DNA from: Pseudomonas sp. GV085
GTDB lineage: Bacteria > Pseudomonadota > Gammaproteobacteria > Pseudomonadales > Pseudomonadaceae
NCBI RefSeq assembly: GCF_003050925.1
Contig: NZ_QAOV01000011.1
Span: 173,907 to 237,906, forward strand
DNA length: 64,000 nucleotides
Direction: 5' to 3'
Shown here: positions 8,454 through 17,305 of the stretch, piece by piece
How positions within the stretch are numbered: position 1 is the stretch's first letter
Layout: each line of letters starts with the position of its first letter
Translations under genes and position numbers: made by a program
Notes under the pieces: model-generated
What the model was told of the DNA's origin: nothing
Database searches by the model: none
Seen by the model: only the letters and a program-made list of their open reading frames with translations

Positions 8454-9211
8454 TGGGTGCGCTACGCATCGTCTTGACGCTGACCCTGATGCTGGCCGCG
8501 CCACTGGCATTCGGCGCCGATCCGCTGTCGATCCCGGCCATCACCCTGGGCACCAATGCACAGGGTGCGCAGGAGTACTCGGTCAGCCTGCAAATCCTGC
8601 TGATCATGACCGCGCTGAGTTTTATCCCGGCGTTTGTCATGCTGATGACCAGTTTCACCCGGATCATCATTGTCTTCTCGATCCTGCGCCAGGCCCTGGG
8701 CCTGCAGCAGACACCGTCGAACCAGATCCTCACTGGCATGGCGTTGTTCCTGACCCTGTTCATCATGGCGCCAGTGTTCGACCGGGTGAACCAGGACGCC
8801 TTGCAGCCGTATCTGGCGGAAAAACTGACCGCCCAGGATGCGGTCGTCAAGGCGCAGGTGCCGATCAAGAACTTCATGCTCGCCCAGACCCGCACCAGCG
8901 ATCTGGAGCTGTTCATGCGCCTGTCCAAACGGACTGACATCGCGACGCCGGATCAGGCGCCGCTGACCATCCTGGTGCCGGCCTTCGTGACCTCCGAGCT
9001 GAAAACGGCGTTCCAGATCGGCTTCATGATCTTCATTCCGTTCCTGATCATCGACCTGGTCGTGGCCAGTATATTGATGGCCATGGGTATGATGATGCTC
9101 TCGCCACTGATCATTTCCCTGCCGTTCAAGATCATGTTGTTCGTGCTGGTGGATGGCTGGGCGCTGATTATTGGCACGCTGGCCAGCAGCTTCGGCGGTG
9201 TCTCGCCATGA
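8453..9211 (+). CDS. fliP: Flagellar export gate protein FliP
   Basis: Core subunit of the FliPQR channel through which flagellar proteins are exported. The 252-residue product has a cleavable signal peptide (MGALRIVLTLTLMLAAPLAFG), which is characteristic of FliP, then four hydrophobic segments. The family signature regions MLMTSFTRIIIVFSILRQALG and VPAFVTSELKTAFQIGFMIF are both present. Its ATG overlaps the fliO stop, and fliQ overlaps its 3' end by four bases. Confidence 0.97.
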   Translation: MGALRIVLTLTLMLAAPLAFGADPLSIPAITLGTNAQGAQEYSVSLQILLIMTALSFIPAFVMLMTSFTRIIIVFSILRQALGLQQTPSNQILTGMALFLTLFIMAPVFDRVNQDALQPYLAEKLTAQDAVVKAQVPIKNFMLAQTRTSDLELFMRLSKRTDIATPDQAPLTILVPAFVTSELKTAFQIGFMIFIPFLIIDLVVASILMAMGMMMLSPLIISLPFKIMLFVLVDGWALIIGTLASSFGGVSP

Positions 9212-9477
9212 CGCCGGAAGTTGCGGTCGACATCTTTCGCGAAGCGCTGTGGCTGACCACCATGATGGTGGCGATCCTGGTGATTCCAAGTTTGCTGGTG
9301 GGCTTGCTGGTGGCGATGTTCCAGGCCGCCACCCAGATCAACGAACAGACCCTGAGCTTCCTGCCGCGCCTGCTGGTGATGCTGGTGACGCTGATCGTCG
9401 GCGGTCCATGGATGGTGCAGACCTTCATGGATTACATCCTGCAGTTGTACGGCAGCATTCCTCAGGTCATCGGCTAA
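9208..9477 (+). CDS. fliQ: Flagellar export gate protein FliQ
   Basis: Small subunit of the FliPQR export channel. The 89 residues form two hydrophobic hairpin helices separated by the conserved loop FQAATQINEQTLSFLPR. Length and order between fliP and fliR are standard. The ATGA overlap with fliP suggests translational coupling. Confidence 0.96.
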   Translation: MTPEVAVDIFREALWLTTMMVAILVIPSLLVGLLVAMFQAATQINEQTLSFLPRLLVMLVTLIVGGPWMVQTFMDYILQLYGSIPQVIG

Positions 9478-9480
9478 ACC

Positions 9481-10263
9481 ATGTCACTGCTTGCGCTGAC
9501 CGATACGCAGATCAGCACCTGGGTGGCGACGTTCATGTTGCCGCTGTTTCGCGTCGGCTCCTTGTTGATGGTCATGCCGGTGTTCGGCACGACCTTGCTG
9601 CCGCGGCGCATCCGCTTGTATTTCGCGCTGGCCATTACCGTGGTCATCGCGCCGGGCCTGCCGCCGATGCCGCCGGTGAATGCCCTGGATCTGAGCGGGC
9701 TGTTGCTGATTGCCGAGCAGATTCTCATCGGTGCGGTGATGGGCTTCTCCTTGCAGCTGTTCTTCCAGGCCTTTGTGGTGGCCGGGCAAATCGTCGCCAT
9801 CCAGATGGGCATGGGCTTCGCTTCCATGATCGACCCGGCCAACGGCGTATCGACGGCGGTGATCGGGCAGTTTTTCACCATGCTGGTGACGCTGCTGTTC
9901 CTGTCCATGAACGGTCATCTGGTGGTGTTCGAGATCCTCACCGAAAGTTTCACCACGTTGCCGGTGGGCGGTGGCCTGATGGTCAATCACTACTGGGAAC
10001 TGGCCGGCAAGCTCGGCTGGGTGCTCGGTTCGGCGTTGTTGCTGGTGCTGCCGGCAATCACCGCGCTGCTGGTGGTCAACATCGCGTTTGGCGTCATGAC
10101 CCGGGCGGCGCCGCAACTGAACATTTTTTCTGTCGGCTTCCCGCTGATCCTGGTGCTTGGGCTGTTCATCGTCTGGGTCGGGCTGGCGGACATTCTCAAC
10201 CAGTATCAACCGCTGGCCTCCGAGGCCTTGCAGTTACTACGCGAAATGGCACGGGCGAGCTGA
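9481..10263 (+). CDS. fliR: Flagellar export gate protein FliR
   Basis: Third component of the export channel. The 260-residue polytopic protein has about six hydrophobic segments and typical FliR stretches (RVGSLLMVMPVFGT, AGQIVAIQMGMGFASMIDPANG). It starts three bases after fliQ and ends three bases before flhB. Confidence 0.96.
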   Translation: MSLLALTDTQISTWVATFMLPLFRVGSLLMVMPVFGTTLLPRRIRLYFALAITVVIAPGLPPMPPVNALDLSGLLLIAEQILIGAVMGFSLQLFFQAFVVAGQIVAIQMGMGFASMIDPANGVSTAVIGQFFTMLVTLLFLSMNGHLVVFEILTESFTTLPVGGGLMVNHYWELAGKLGWVLGSALLLVLPAITALLVVNIAFGVMTRAAPQLNIFSVGFPLILVLGLFIVWVGLADILNQYQPLASEALQLLREMARAS

Positions 10264-10266
10264 GTC

Positions 10267-11406
10267 ATGGCCGAAAGCGAAAGCGGTCAGGACAAAACGG
10301 AAGACCCCACGGAGAAGCGCAAGCAGGACTCCCGTGAAAAGGGTGAGGTAGCCCGGTCCAAGGAACTCAACACCCTGGCGATCATGCTGGTCGGTGCCTC
10401 GGCGTTGCTGATTTTTGGCGGTGCCCTGGCGCAGGACATGATGGAGCTGATGCGCATCAACTTCTCGCTGCCGCGGGAAGTGATCCTGGATCAGCGCTAC
10501 ATGGCCACTTACCTGATGCGCTCGGGGCAAATTGCCCTGTGGTCGATCCAGCCGGTGATGATCACTCTGGTGCTGGCCGCCATCATCGGTCCGATTTCCC
10601 TGGGTGGCTGGCTGTTCGCGGCGAGCTCCATGGCGCCCAAGTTCAGCCGCTTGAACCCAGGTCCCGGCCTCAAGCGCATGTTCTCGGCCAAGTCGCTGAT
10701 CGAACTGCTCAAGGCCCTGGCCAAGTTCATCATCATTCTGTTCGTGGCGCTGGCGGTGTTGTCGTCGGACATCGATGACCTGCTGCGCATCGCCCATGAG
10801 CCCTTGGACATGGCGATCATTCACAGTCTGCAAGTGGTGGGCTGGAGCACCTTGTGGATGGCGTGCGGGCTGATCCTGATCGCTGTGGTGGATGTGCCGG
10901 TGCAACTCTGGGAAAGCCACAAGAAACTGCTGATGACCAAGCAGGAGGTGCGCGACGAGCATAAGGATCAGGAGGGGCGGCCGGAGGTCAAGCAGCGGAT
11001 TCGACAGCTGCAGCGCGAGATGTCCCAGCGGCGGATGATGGCCGCCATTCCCGAGGCCGACGTGGTCATCACCAACCCGACGCACTACGCCGTGGCCCTC
11101 AAGTACGACCCGGAAAAAGGCAATGCGCCGGTATTGCTGGCCAAGGGTAGCGACTTCCTGGCTCTGAAGATCCGTGAGATCGCGGTAGCCAACGAGATCC
11201 TGCTGCTGGAGTCACCGGCGCTGGCGCGCTCGATCTACTACTCCACCGAGCTTGAGCAGGAAATTCCCGGCGGGCTGTATCTGGCGGTCGCGCAGGTGCT
11301 GGCTTACGTTTATCAGATTCGACAGTACCGGGCGGGCAAGGGCAAACGACCGGATCCGCTCAAGGATGACTTGCCGATTCCGCCGGATTTGCGCCGCGAT
11401 TCCTGA
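10267..11406 (+). CDS. flhB: Flagellar export switch protein FlhB
   Basis: Export-gate protein that autocleaves to change export from rod/hook to filament substrates. The 379-residue product has a charged N terminus (DKTEDPTEKRKQDSREKGEVARS), four transmembrane helices, and a cytoplasmic domain with the autocleavage motif N-P-T-H at residues 270-273 (11074-11085). It is the partner of FliK, encoded six genes upstream. An orphan relative of its C-terminal half is encoded at 27765-28082. Confidence 0.97.
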   Translation: MAESESGQDKTEDPTEKRKQDSREKGEVARSKELNTLAIMLVGASALLIFGGALAQDMMELMRINFSLPREVILDQRYMATYLMRSGQIALWSIQPVMITLVLAAIIGPISLGGWLFAASSMAPKFSRLNPGPGLKRMFSAKSLIELLKALAKFIIILFVALAVLSSDIDDLLRIAHEPLDMAIIHSLQVVGWSTLWMACGLILIAVVDVPVQLWESHKKLLMTKQEVRDEHKDQEGRPEVKQRIRQLQREMSQRRMMAAIPEADVVITNPTHYAVALKYDPEKGNAPVLLAKGSDFLALKIREIAVANEILLLESPALARSIYYSTELEQEIPGGLYLAVAQVLAYVYQIRQYRAGKGKRPDPLKDDLPIPPDLRRDS

Positions 11407-11419
11407 GTTTCGCGCAGTC

Positions 11420-11462
11420 GCTGACGGCCTCTTCGCGGGCTTGCCCGCGAAGGCGTCAGTCC
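11420..11462. repeat. REP-like hairpin after flhB
   Basis: Palindrome with arms around TTCGCGGGCTTGCCCGCGAA, extended by CTGACG and CGTCAG. It follows the flhB stop by about 15 bases, has no T tract, and lies between the fliL operon and the separate flhA promoter. Confidence 0.7.
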
Positions 11463-11512
11463 AGCAATACATATCCCCCTGAAAAAACTCTCTATTTCTC
11501 CCTCTGCAAAAG

Positions 11513-11530
11513 TTGGAAAGCTTCTTGCAG
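11513..11530 (+). promoter_or_regulatory. Predicted sigma-54 promoter of flhA
   Basis: TTGGAAAGCTTCTTGCAG carries GG at 11515-11516 and GC at 11527-11528 with ten bases between, the diagnostic RpoN spacing. It lies about 60 bases before the flhA GTG. FleQ/RpoN control of flhA is known in P. aeruginosa. Confidence 0.6.
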
Positions 11531-11590
11531 TAGCCGCTCTGCGCCCGCTTCAGGCGTCAAAAGATTGCTTTAAAGGAACGGGGAAAACCG

Positions 11591-13720
11591 GTGGATCGCT
11601 CTCAGTTAATCAACAGTGCCCGCAGCAACATTGCCGACCTCAGTCGAGGCAATCTGGGCGTGCCGCTGTTGCTGCTGGTCATGTTGGCGATGATGATGTT
11701 GCCGGTGCCGCCGTTCCTGCTCGACGTGTTCTTCACCTTCAACATTGCCCTGTCCATCGTCGTGCTGCTGGTGTGTGTCTACGCCTTGCGGCCGCTGGAT
11801 TTCGCGGTATTCCCGACCATTCTGCTGGTGGCGACGCTGTTGCGCCTGGCGTTGAACGTGGCCTCCACGCGAGTGGTGATGCTGCACGGCCAGGACGGCC
11901 ATGCGGCGGCCGGCAAGGTGATCCAGGCGTTCGGCGAGGTGGTGATCGGCGGTAACTACGTGGTCGGTATCGTGGTCTTCGCGATCTTGATGATCATCAA
12001 CTTCGTCGTGGTGACCAAGGGTGCAGGGCGGATTTCCGAGGTGAGCGCGCGTTTCACTCTCGATGCGATGCCCGGCAAGCAAATGGCTATCGACGCCGAC
12101 CTCAACGCCGGCCTGATCGATCAGGCCCAAGCCAAGGCCCGTCGTTCGGAAGTGGCCCAGGAAGCCGAGTTCTACGGCTCCATGGACGGTGCCAGCAAAT
12201 TCGTCCGGGGTGACGCCATCGCCGGCCTGCTGATCCTGTTCATCAACCTGATTGGTGGCATGGCGGTCGGCATCTTCCAGCACAACATGACCTTTGCCGA
12301 CGCCGGCAAGGTGTATGCGCTGTTGACCATCGGTGACGGTTTGGTGGCGCAATTGCCATCACTGTTGTTATCGACAGCCGCCGCGATCATGGTGACCCGT
12401 GCTTCCGGTTCGGAAGACATGGGCAAGCAAATCAATCGCCAGATGTTCGCCTCGCCCAAGGCGCTGGCGGTGGCCGCAGGCTTGATGGCGGTCATGGGCC
12501 TGGTGCCCGGCATGCCGCACTTCTCGTTCCTGAGCATGGCGGCCTTGGCGGCCGGCGGCGCTTACCTGTTCTGGAAAAAGCAGAACGTCGCCAAGGTGCA
12601 GGCCCTGCAAGAGGTCAAGCGCCAGCAGGAGCTGCTGCCGTCGCCGGCCCGCGCCCAGGAAACCAAGGAGCTTGGCTGGGATGACGTGACGCCCATCGAC
12701 ATGATCGGCCTGGAAGTGGGTTATCGCCTGATTCCGTTGGTGGACCGCAACCAGGGTGGCCAGTTGCTGGCGCGGATCAAGGGTGTGCGCAAGAAACTGT
12801 CCCAGGATCTGGGCTTCCTGATGCCGACCGTGCACATCCGCGACAACCTCGACCTGGCGCCGAGTGCCTATCGCCTGACCCTCATGGGGGTGATCCTGGC
12901 TGAAGCGGAGATTTACCCGGATCGGGAGCTGGCGATCAACCCGGGGCAGGTCTACGGCACGCTCAACGGCATTACCGCCAAAGATCCGGCTTTCGGCCTG
13001 GAGGCGGTCTGGATTGAAATCAGCCAGCGCGCCCAGGCGCAATCCCTCGGTTATACGGTGGTCGATGCCAGTACCGTAGTGGCTACCCACCTGAACCAGA
13101 TACTTTACAAGCATTCCAGTGAACTGATCGGTCACGAAGAAGTGCAGCAGCTCATGCAATTGCTGGCCAAAAGCTCGCCGAAACTGGCCGAGGAACTGGT
13201 GCCGGGCGTGGTTTCGCTGTCGCAGCTGCTCAAGGTGCTGCAAGCGCTGTTGGCCGAGCAAGTGCCGGTACGCGACATCCGCAGTATTGCCGAGGCCATC
13301 GCCAACAATGCCGCCAAGAGTCAAGATACCGCCGCGCTGGTGGCTGCCGTGCGGGTTGGCGTATCCCGTGCAATCGTGCAAAGCATTGTAGGCACTGAGT
13401 CAGAGCTGCCAGTGATCACGCTGGAGCCAAGGTTGGAACAGATATTGCTCAATAGTCTGCAAAAGGCCGGGCAAGGCTCGGAAGAGGGCGTTCTGCTGGA
13501 GCCAGGCATGGCTGAGAAGCTGCAACGCTCGCTGATTGACGCGGCGCAGCGCCAGGAGATGCAAGGTCAGCCGGTGATTCTGCTGGTGGCCGGTCCGGTT
13601 CGCGCAATGCTCTCGCGATTTGGCCGGCTCGCAGTCCCGGGTTTGCACGTGTTGGCTTACCAGGAAATCCCTGACAACAAGCAAGTGACCATCGTTGCGA
13701 CAGTAGGGCCCAACGGCTGA
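11591..13720 (+). CDS. flhA: Flagellar export gate protein FlhA
   Basis: Largest export-gate component; its cytoplasmic ring receives chaperone-substrate complexes. The 709-residue product has about eight transmembrane helices in the N-terminal 330 residues, including the FHIPEP-family stretch ALRPLDFAVFPTILLVATLLRLALNVASTR, and a roughly 350-residue cytoplasmic domain. GTG 11591 (MDRSQLINSARSNI) follows AAAGGAACGGGG. It is the first gene of the flhA-flhF-fleN-fliA cluster. Confidence 0.97.
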   Translation: MDRSQLINSARSNIADLSRGNLGVPLLLLVMLAMMMLPVPPFLLDVFFTFNIALSIVVLLVCVYALRPLDFAVFPTILLVATLLRLALNVASTRVVMLHGQDGHAAAGKVIQAFGEVVIGGNYVVGIVVFAILMIINFVVVTKGAGRISEVSARFTLDAMPGKQMAIDADLNAGLIDQAQAKARRSEVAQEAEFYGSMDGASKFVRGDAIAGLLILFINLIGGMAVGIFQHNMTFADAGKVYALLTIGDGLVAQLPSLLLSTAAAIMVTRASGSEDMGKQINRQMFASPKALAVAAGLMAVMGLVPGMPHFSFLSMAALAAGGAYLFWKKQNVAKVQALQEVKRQQELLPSPARAQETKELGWDDVTPIDMIGLEVGYRLIPLVDRNQGGQLLARIKGVRKKLSQDLGFLMPTVHIRDNLDLAPSAYRLTLMGVILAEAEIYPDRELAINPGQVYGTLNGITAKDPAFGLEAVWIEISQRAQAQSLGYTVVDASTVVATHLNQILYKHSSELIGHEEVQQLMQLLAKSSPKLAEELVPGVVSLSQLLKVLQALLAEQVPVRDIRSIAEAIANNAAKSQDTAALVAAVRVGVSRAIVQSIVGTESELPVITLEPRLEQILLNSLQKAGQGSEEGVLLEPGMAEKLQRSLIDAAQRQEMQGQPVILLVAGPVRAMLSRFGRLAVPGLHVLAYQEIPDNKQVTIVATVGPNG

Positions 13721-13731
13721 GGTAGTGGTTT

Positions 13732-15060
13732 ATGCAAGTTAAGCGTTTTTTCGCCGCCGATATGCGTCAGGCCATGAAGCTGGTTCGCGATGAGCTGGGC
13801 GCTGATGCCGCCATCATTGGCAACCGTCGGATCGCCGGAGGCGTCGAGCTGACGGCTGCGCTGGATTACAAGTTGTCGGCGCTGGCGCCACGGGTTCCGA
13901 ACATGGAGCTCGAAGACGAGTTGCGCAAGACGCAGTCGCGGATCGTCACCGCCCAGGCCGAATTGAGCCTGCGTAGCGATGGCGAGAGCGACCAGGGCAC
14001 CAACCGTCAGTTGTTCGCCGGCTTGCCGTTGACCGCCGCCGAGCCGCTGATCGAGCCGACTTATGCCGAGCCCCGTCGCCCTGCACCAGCCGCTGCGCCA
14101 GCGTCCGGTGGCGTGGACCCGCGGGCGTTCGACTCGATGCGATTCGAGCTCAATAGCTTGCGCGAACTCATGGAAGTACAGCTCGGCTCCCTGGCCTGGA
14201 ATCAGCTGCAAGGCAGCCGTCCGGACCAGGCCAACCTCTGGCGTCGCCTGCAACGCATCGGCCTGTCCGGCCCGCTGTCGCGCGACCTGCTGGCGATGAT
14301 CACCGGGATCGAAGAGCCTCGTCAGGCCTGGCGCATGTTGCTGGCGCACCTTGCACGCATGATCGTTACCCCCGAAGTCGAGCCGCTGGAAGAGGGCGGT
14401 GTGATCGCCATGGTCGGCCCTGCCGGCATGGGCAAGACCACCACCCTGGCCAAGCTGGCGGCCCGTTACGTGCTCAAGTACGGCGCGCAGAACATTGCGC
14501 TGGTGAGCATGGACAGCTTCCGCATCGGTGCCCAGGAGCAGCTCAAGACCCTGGGGCGCATTCTCAACGTATCGGTGACCCACGTCGATCCGGGCCAGTC
14601 CCTGGTGCAGGCGCTGGAACCCTTGTTGCGCAAGCGCGTGGTGCTGATCGATACCGCCGGCCTGCAGGCCAGCGACCCAGCCCTGCGCATGCAGCTCGAA
14701 AGCCTGGCCGGTCGTGGCATTCGCTCAAAAAATTATCTGGTCCTGGCAACCACCAGCCAGAAACAGGTTCTAACCGCCGCTTATCACAGTTACAAGCGTT
14801 GTGGGCTCGCTGGCTGCATCCTGACTAAACTGGATGAGACGGCTAGTCTGGGCGAGGTGTTGAGCCTGGCCATCAGTCATGAGTTACCCGTGGCCTACCT
14901 GACCGATGGCCCGCGGATTCCGGATGATCTCCATCTGCCGCGCCGTCATCAGTTGGTCAGTCGCGCCGTCAGCGTGCAAATGCAGGAAGAACCCAGCGAA
15001 GAAGCCATGGCTGACATGTTCGCTGATATTTACCACAGCCAAACCAAGCAGGTTGGCTAA
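13732..15060 (+). CDS. flhF: Polar flagellar placement GTPase FlhF
   Basis: SRP-type GTPase that marks the cell pole for flagellar assembly. The 442-residue product has a variable basic N-terminal B domain (MQVKRFFAADMRQAMKLVRDELGADA) and a Pro/Ala-rich linker. The NG domain carries the P-loop GPAGMGKT at residues 229-236, VSMDSFRIGAQEQL, the DTAG motif VLIDTAGLQ, and TKLDETASLGE. It is 11 bases from flhA. In Pseudomonas FlhF acts opposite FleN, encoded next, to set a polar location and limited flagellar number. Confidence 0.96.
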   Translation: MQVKRFFAADMRQAMKLVRDELGADAAIIGNRRIAGGVELTAALDYKLSALAPRVPNMELEDELRKTQSRIVTAQAELSLRSDGESDQGTNRQLFAGLPLTAAEPLIEPTYAEPRRPAPAAAPASGGVDPRAFDSMRFELNSLRELMEVQLGSLAWNQLQGSRPDQANLWRRLQRIGLSGPLSRDLLAMITGIEEPRQAWRMLLAHLARMIVTPEVEPLEEGGVIAMVGPAGMGKTTTLAKLAARYVLKYGAQNIALVSMDSFRIGAQEQLKTLGRILNVSVTHVDPGQSLVQALEPLLRKRVVLIDTAGLQASDPALRMQLESLAGRGIRSKNYLVLATTSQKQVLTAAYHSYKRCGLAGCILTKLDETASLGEVLSLAISHELPVAYLTDGPRIPDDLHLPRRHQLVSRAVSVQMQEEPSEEAMADMFADIYHSQTKQVG

Positions 15061-15176
15061 GGTAGTAATGAACAGTTTTTGTACCTACATCGATGGTCTG
15101 CCATGCATTGTTCCGATTGTGAACGCGCAGCCAGTAATGTGGCCTCCGTCTATGCAAGACAAGGTAAAGAAATAAC

Positions 15177-16007
15177 ATGGGCAGCATGCATCCCGTACAG
15201 GTGATCGCGGTGACCGGCGGCAAAGGTGGCGTCGGGAAAACTAACGTGTCAGTGAACTTGTCCCTGGCTTTGGCTGAGCTTGGCCGGCGCGTCATGCTGT
15301 TGGACGCCGACCTGGGACTGGCGAACGTTGACGTTCTGCTGGGCCTGACACCCAAACGTACCCTGGCCGACGTGATCGAGGGCCGCTGCGAACTGCGCGA
15401 TGTACTGCTGCAGGGACCAGGCGGCATCCGTATCGTTCCGGCCGCATCCGGCACTCAGAGCATGGTGCATCTGAGCCCCGCGCAACACGCCGGCCTGATC
15501 CAGGCCTTCAGTGATATCGGCGACAACCTCGACGTATTGGTGATCGACACCGCGGCGGGCATTGGTGACTCGGTCGTCAGTTTCGTTCGCGCAGCCCAGG
15601 AAGTGCTGCTGGTGGTGTGCGACGAGCCGACCTCGATTACCGATGCCTACGCCTTGATCAAGTTGCTCAATCGCGACTACGGCATGAACCGCTTCCGCGT
15701 CCTGGCCAACATGGCCCAGAGCCCGCAGGAAGGACGCAACCTGTTCGCCAAGTTGACCAAGGTCACGGATCGCTTCCTCGACGTCGCCCTGCAATACGTC
15801 GGCGCGGTGCCCTACGACGAAAGCGTGCGCAAGGCCGTACAGAAACAGCGTGCCGTCTACGAGGCCTTCCCGCGTTCCAAGTGCTCGCTGGCGTTCAAGG
15901 CCATCGCGCAGAAGGTCGATACCTGGCCACTGCCTGCCAACCCCCGTGGGCACCTGGAATTTTTCGTCGAGCGCCTCGTGCAGCAGACAGCAGGACCGGT
16001 TCTATGA
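15177..16007 (+). CDS. fleN: Flagellar number regulator FleN (FlhG-type ATPase)
   Basis: MinD/ParA-family ATPase that restrains flagellar number; in P. aeruginosa it binds and antagonises FleQ. The 276-residue product has the deviant Walker A GGKGGVGKT at residues 14-22, the switch I region LLDADLGLANVD, and Walker B VLVIDTAAGIGDSV. It lacks the ParB-like extensions of plasmid partition proteins. The 3' end overlaps the fliA ATG by four bases. A 116-base spacer separates it from flhF. Confidence 0.96.
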   Translation: MGSMHPVQVIAVTGGKGGVGKTNVSVNLSLALAELGRRVMLLDADLGLANVDVLLGLTPKRTLADVIEGRCELRDVLLQGPGGIRIVPAASGTQSMVHLSPAQHAGLIQAFSDIGDNLDVLVIDTAAGIGDSVVSFVRAAQEVLLVVCDEPTSITDAYALIKLLNRDYGMNRFRVLANMAQSPQEGRNLFAKLTKVTDRFLDVALQYVGAVPYDESVRKAVQKQRAVYEAFPRSKCSLAFKAIAQKVDTWPLPANPRGHLEFFVERLVQQTAGPVL

Positions 16008-16744
16008 CAGCAAGCGGTTACAACCTCTACAAACAATCGGCGCGTGATGCGCAGTACGAGCTGATCGAGCGTTACGCGCCGCTGGTTAAACGCATTGCCT
16101 ACCACTTGCTGGCGCGCCTGCCGGCCAGCGTCCAGGTCGAGGACCTGATCCAGGCCGGGATGATCGGCCTGCTTGAAGTGTCGACCAAATATGACGCCAG
16201 CAAAGGCGCCAGTTTCGAGACGTACGCGGGCATTCGAATCCGCGGCGCCATGCTCGATGAAGTGCGCAAGGGGGATTGGGCGCCACGTTCGGTTCACCGC
16301 AATACGCGCATGGTCAGCGACGCCATCCGCTCGATTGAAGCGAAAACCGGTCGTGACGCTAAAGATCACGAAGTTGCGGCCGAACTCCAATTGAGTCTCG
16401 ACGATTACTACGGGATTTTGAACGACACCCTGGGCAGTCGGTTATTCAGTTTCGACGATCTGTTGCAGGACGGCGAACACGAAGGGCTGCACGAGGATGG
16501 CGCGAGTGCTCATATCGAGCCGTCACGCGATCTGGAAGATGAACGCTTCCAGGCAGCGCTGGCGGAGGCGATTGCCAATTTGCCGGAGCGTGAGCGACTG
16601 GTGTTGGCGCTGTACTACGACGAAGAGTTGAACCTCAAGGAAATCGGTGAGGTCCTGGGGGTCAGCGAATCTCGGGTCAGCCAGTTACACAGCCAGTGCG
16701 CGGCCCGTTTGCGGGGGCGTTTGGGGGAGTGGCGAGCGCGCTGA
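16004..16744 (+). CDS. fliA: Flagellar sigma factor FliA (sigma-28)
   Basis: Alternative sigma factor for late flagellar and chemotaxis genes, held inactive by FlgM until hook completion. The 246-residue product has region 2 (VEDLIQAGMIGLLEVSTKYD and ASFETYAGIRIRGAMLDEVR) and region 4 (ALYYDEELNLKEIGEVLGVSESRVSQLHSQ), with no region 1.1, as in the sigma-28 group. ATG 16004 overlaps the fleN stop (ATGA). A 7-bp GC hairpin follows the stop. Confidence 0.97.
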   Translation: MTASGYNLYKQSARDAQYELIERYAPLVKRIAYHLLARLPASVQVEDLIQAGMIGLLEVSTKYDASKGASFETYAGIRIRGAMLDEVRKGDWAPRSVHRNTRMVSDAIRSIEAKTGRDAKDHEVAAELQLSLDDYYGILNDTLGSRLFSFDDLLQDGEHEGLHEDGASAHIEPSRDLEDERFQAALAEAIANLPERERLVLALYYDEELNLKEIGEVLGVSESRVSQLHSQCAARLRGRLGEWRAR

Positions 16745-16746
16745 AG

Positions 16747-16765
16747 GCAGTGTGGGGGACACTGC
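16747..16765 (+). terminator. Hairpin after fliA
   Basis: Perfect 7-bp stem GCAGTGT/ACACTGC around a loop of five G, starting three bases after the fliA stop. No T tract follows, so it may only slow transcription or protect the mRNA end. About 135 bases separate it from cheY, room for a separate promoter. Confidence 0.4.
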
Positions 16766-16900
16766 GAACGAGGCCGGTGTGGTGTTGAACTGCGTCGGTC
16801 GCGATCTGTTGTGCTCCAGACAGTCATTGAGTGCTTTGCCGGATTGATTGAAATGGCGCGTCCAGGTGCTGGGCGCGTTTAAGACTGCTTGGAGGTCGAA

Positions 16901-17284
16901 TTGGACAAGAACATGAAAATCCTCATCGTTGATGACTTCTCAACGATGCGGCGGATCATCAAGAACCTGCTGCGTGACCTTGGGTTCACCAACACCGTCG
17001 AGGCCGACGATGGCACTACCGCCATTCCGGTGCTCAACAGCGGAAGCATCGACTTTCTGGTAACGGACTGGAACATGCCTGGCATGACCGGTATCGATCT
17101 GCTGCGCCACGTGCGTGCCGATGAAAAGCTCAAGCACCTGCCGGTGCTGATGGTGACCGCTGAAGCCAAGCGTGAGCAGATCATCGAAGCGGCCCAGGCC
17201 GGCGTTAACGGCTATGTGGTCAAACCCTTCACGGCCCAGGCGTTGAAAGAAAAAATCGAGAAGATTTTCGAACGCATCGGTTGA
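16901..17284 (+). CDS. cheY: Chemotaxis response regulator CheY
   Basis: Single receiver domain that, phosphorylated by CheA, binds FliM to reverse the motor. All switch residues are present: DD near the N terminus, the phosphoacceptor Asp in FLVTDWNMPG, Thr in MVTAEAKR and Lys in VVKPF. The GGAGG at 16891-16895 is well placed for TTG 16901 (MDKNMKILIVDD); ATG 16913 (MKILIVDD) is the start used in many relatives and would give 123 residues. cheZ follows within 22 bases. Confidence 0.95.
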   Translation: MDKNMKILIVDDFSTMRRIIKNLLRDLGFTNTVEADDGTTAIPVLNSGSIDFLVTDWNMPGMTGIDLLRHVRADEKLKHLPVLMVTAEAKREQIIEAAQAGVNGYVVKPFTAQALKEKIEKIFERIG

Positions 17285-17305
17285 TGAGTGCGCCACGGGG
17301 GAGCT

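Noticed and set aside
5748..8510. 920-codon antisense ORF across fliL-fliO
   Set aside because: It mirrors well-supported flagellar genes; its His/Arg/Gln-rich translation is typical of the antisense frame in GC-rich coding DNA.
16766..16900. Sigma-28 promoter for cheY
   Set aside because: GCCGGATT near 16841 is only a partial -10 match and no TAAA-type -35 element stands at the right distance.
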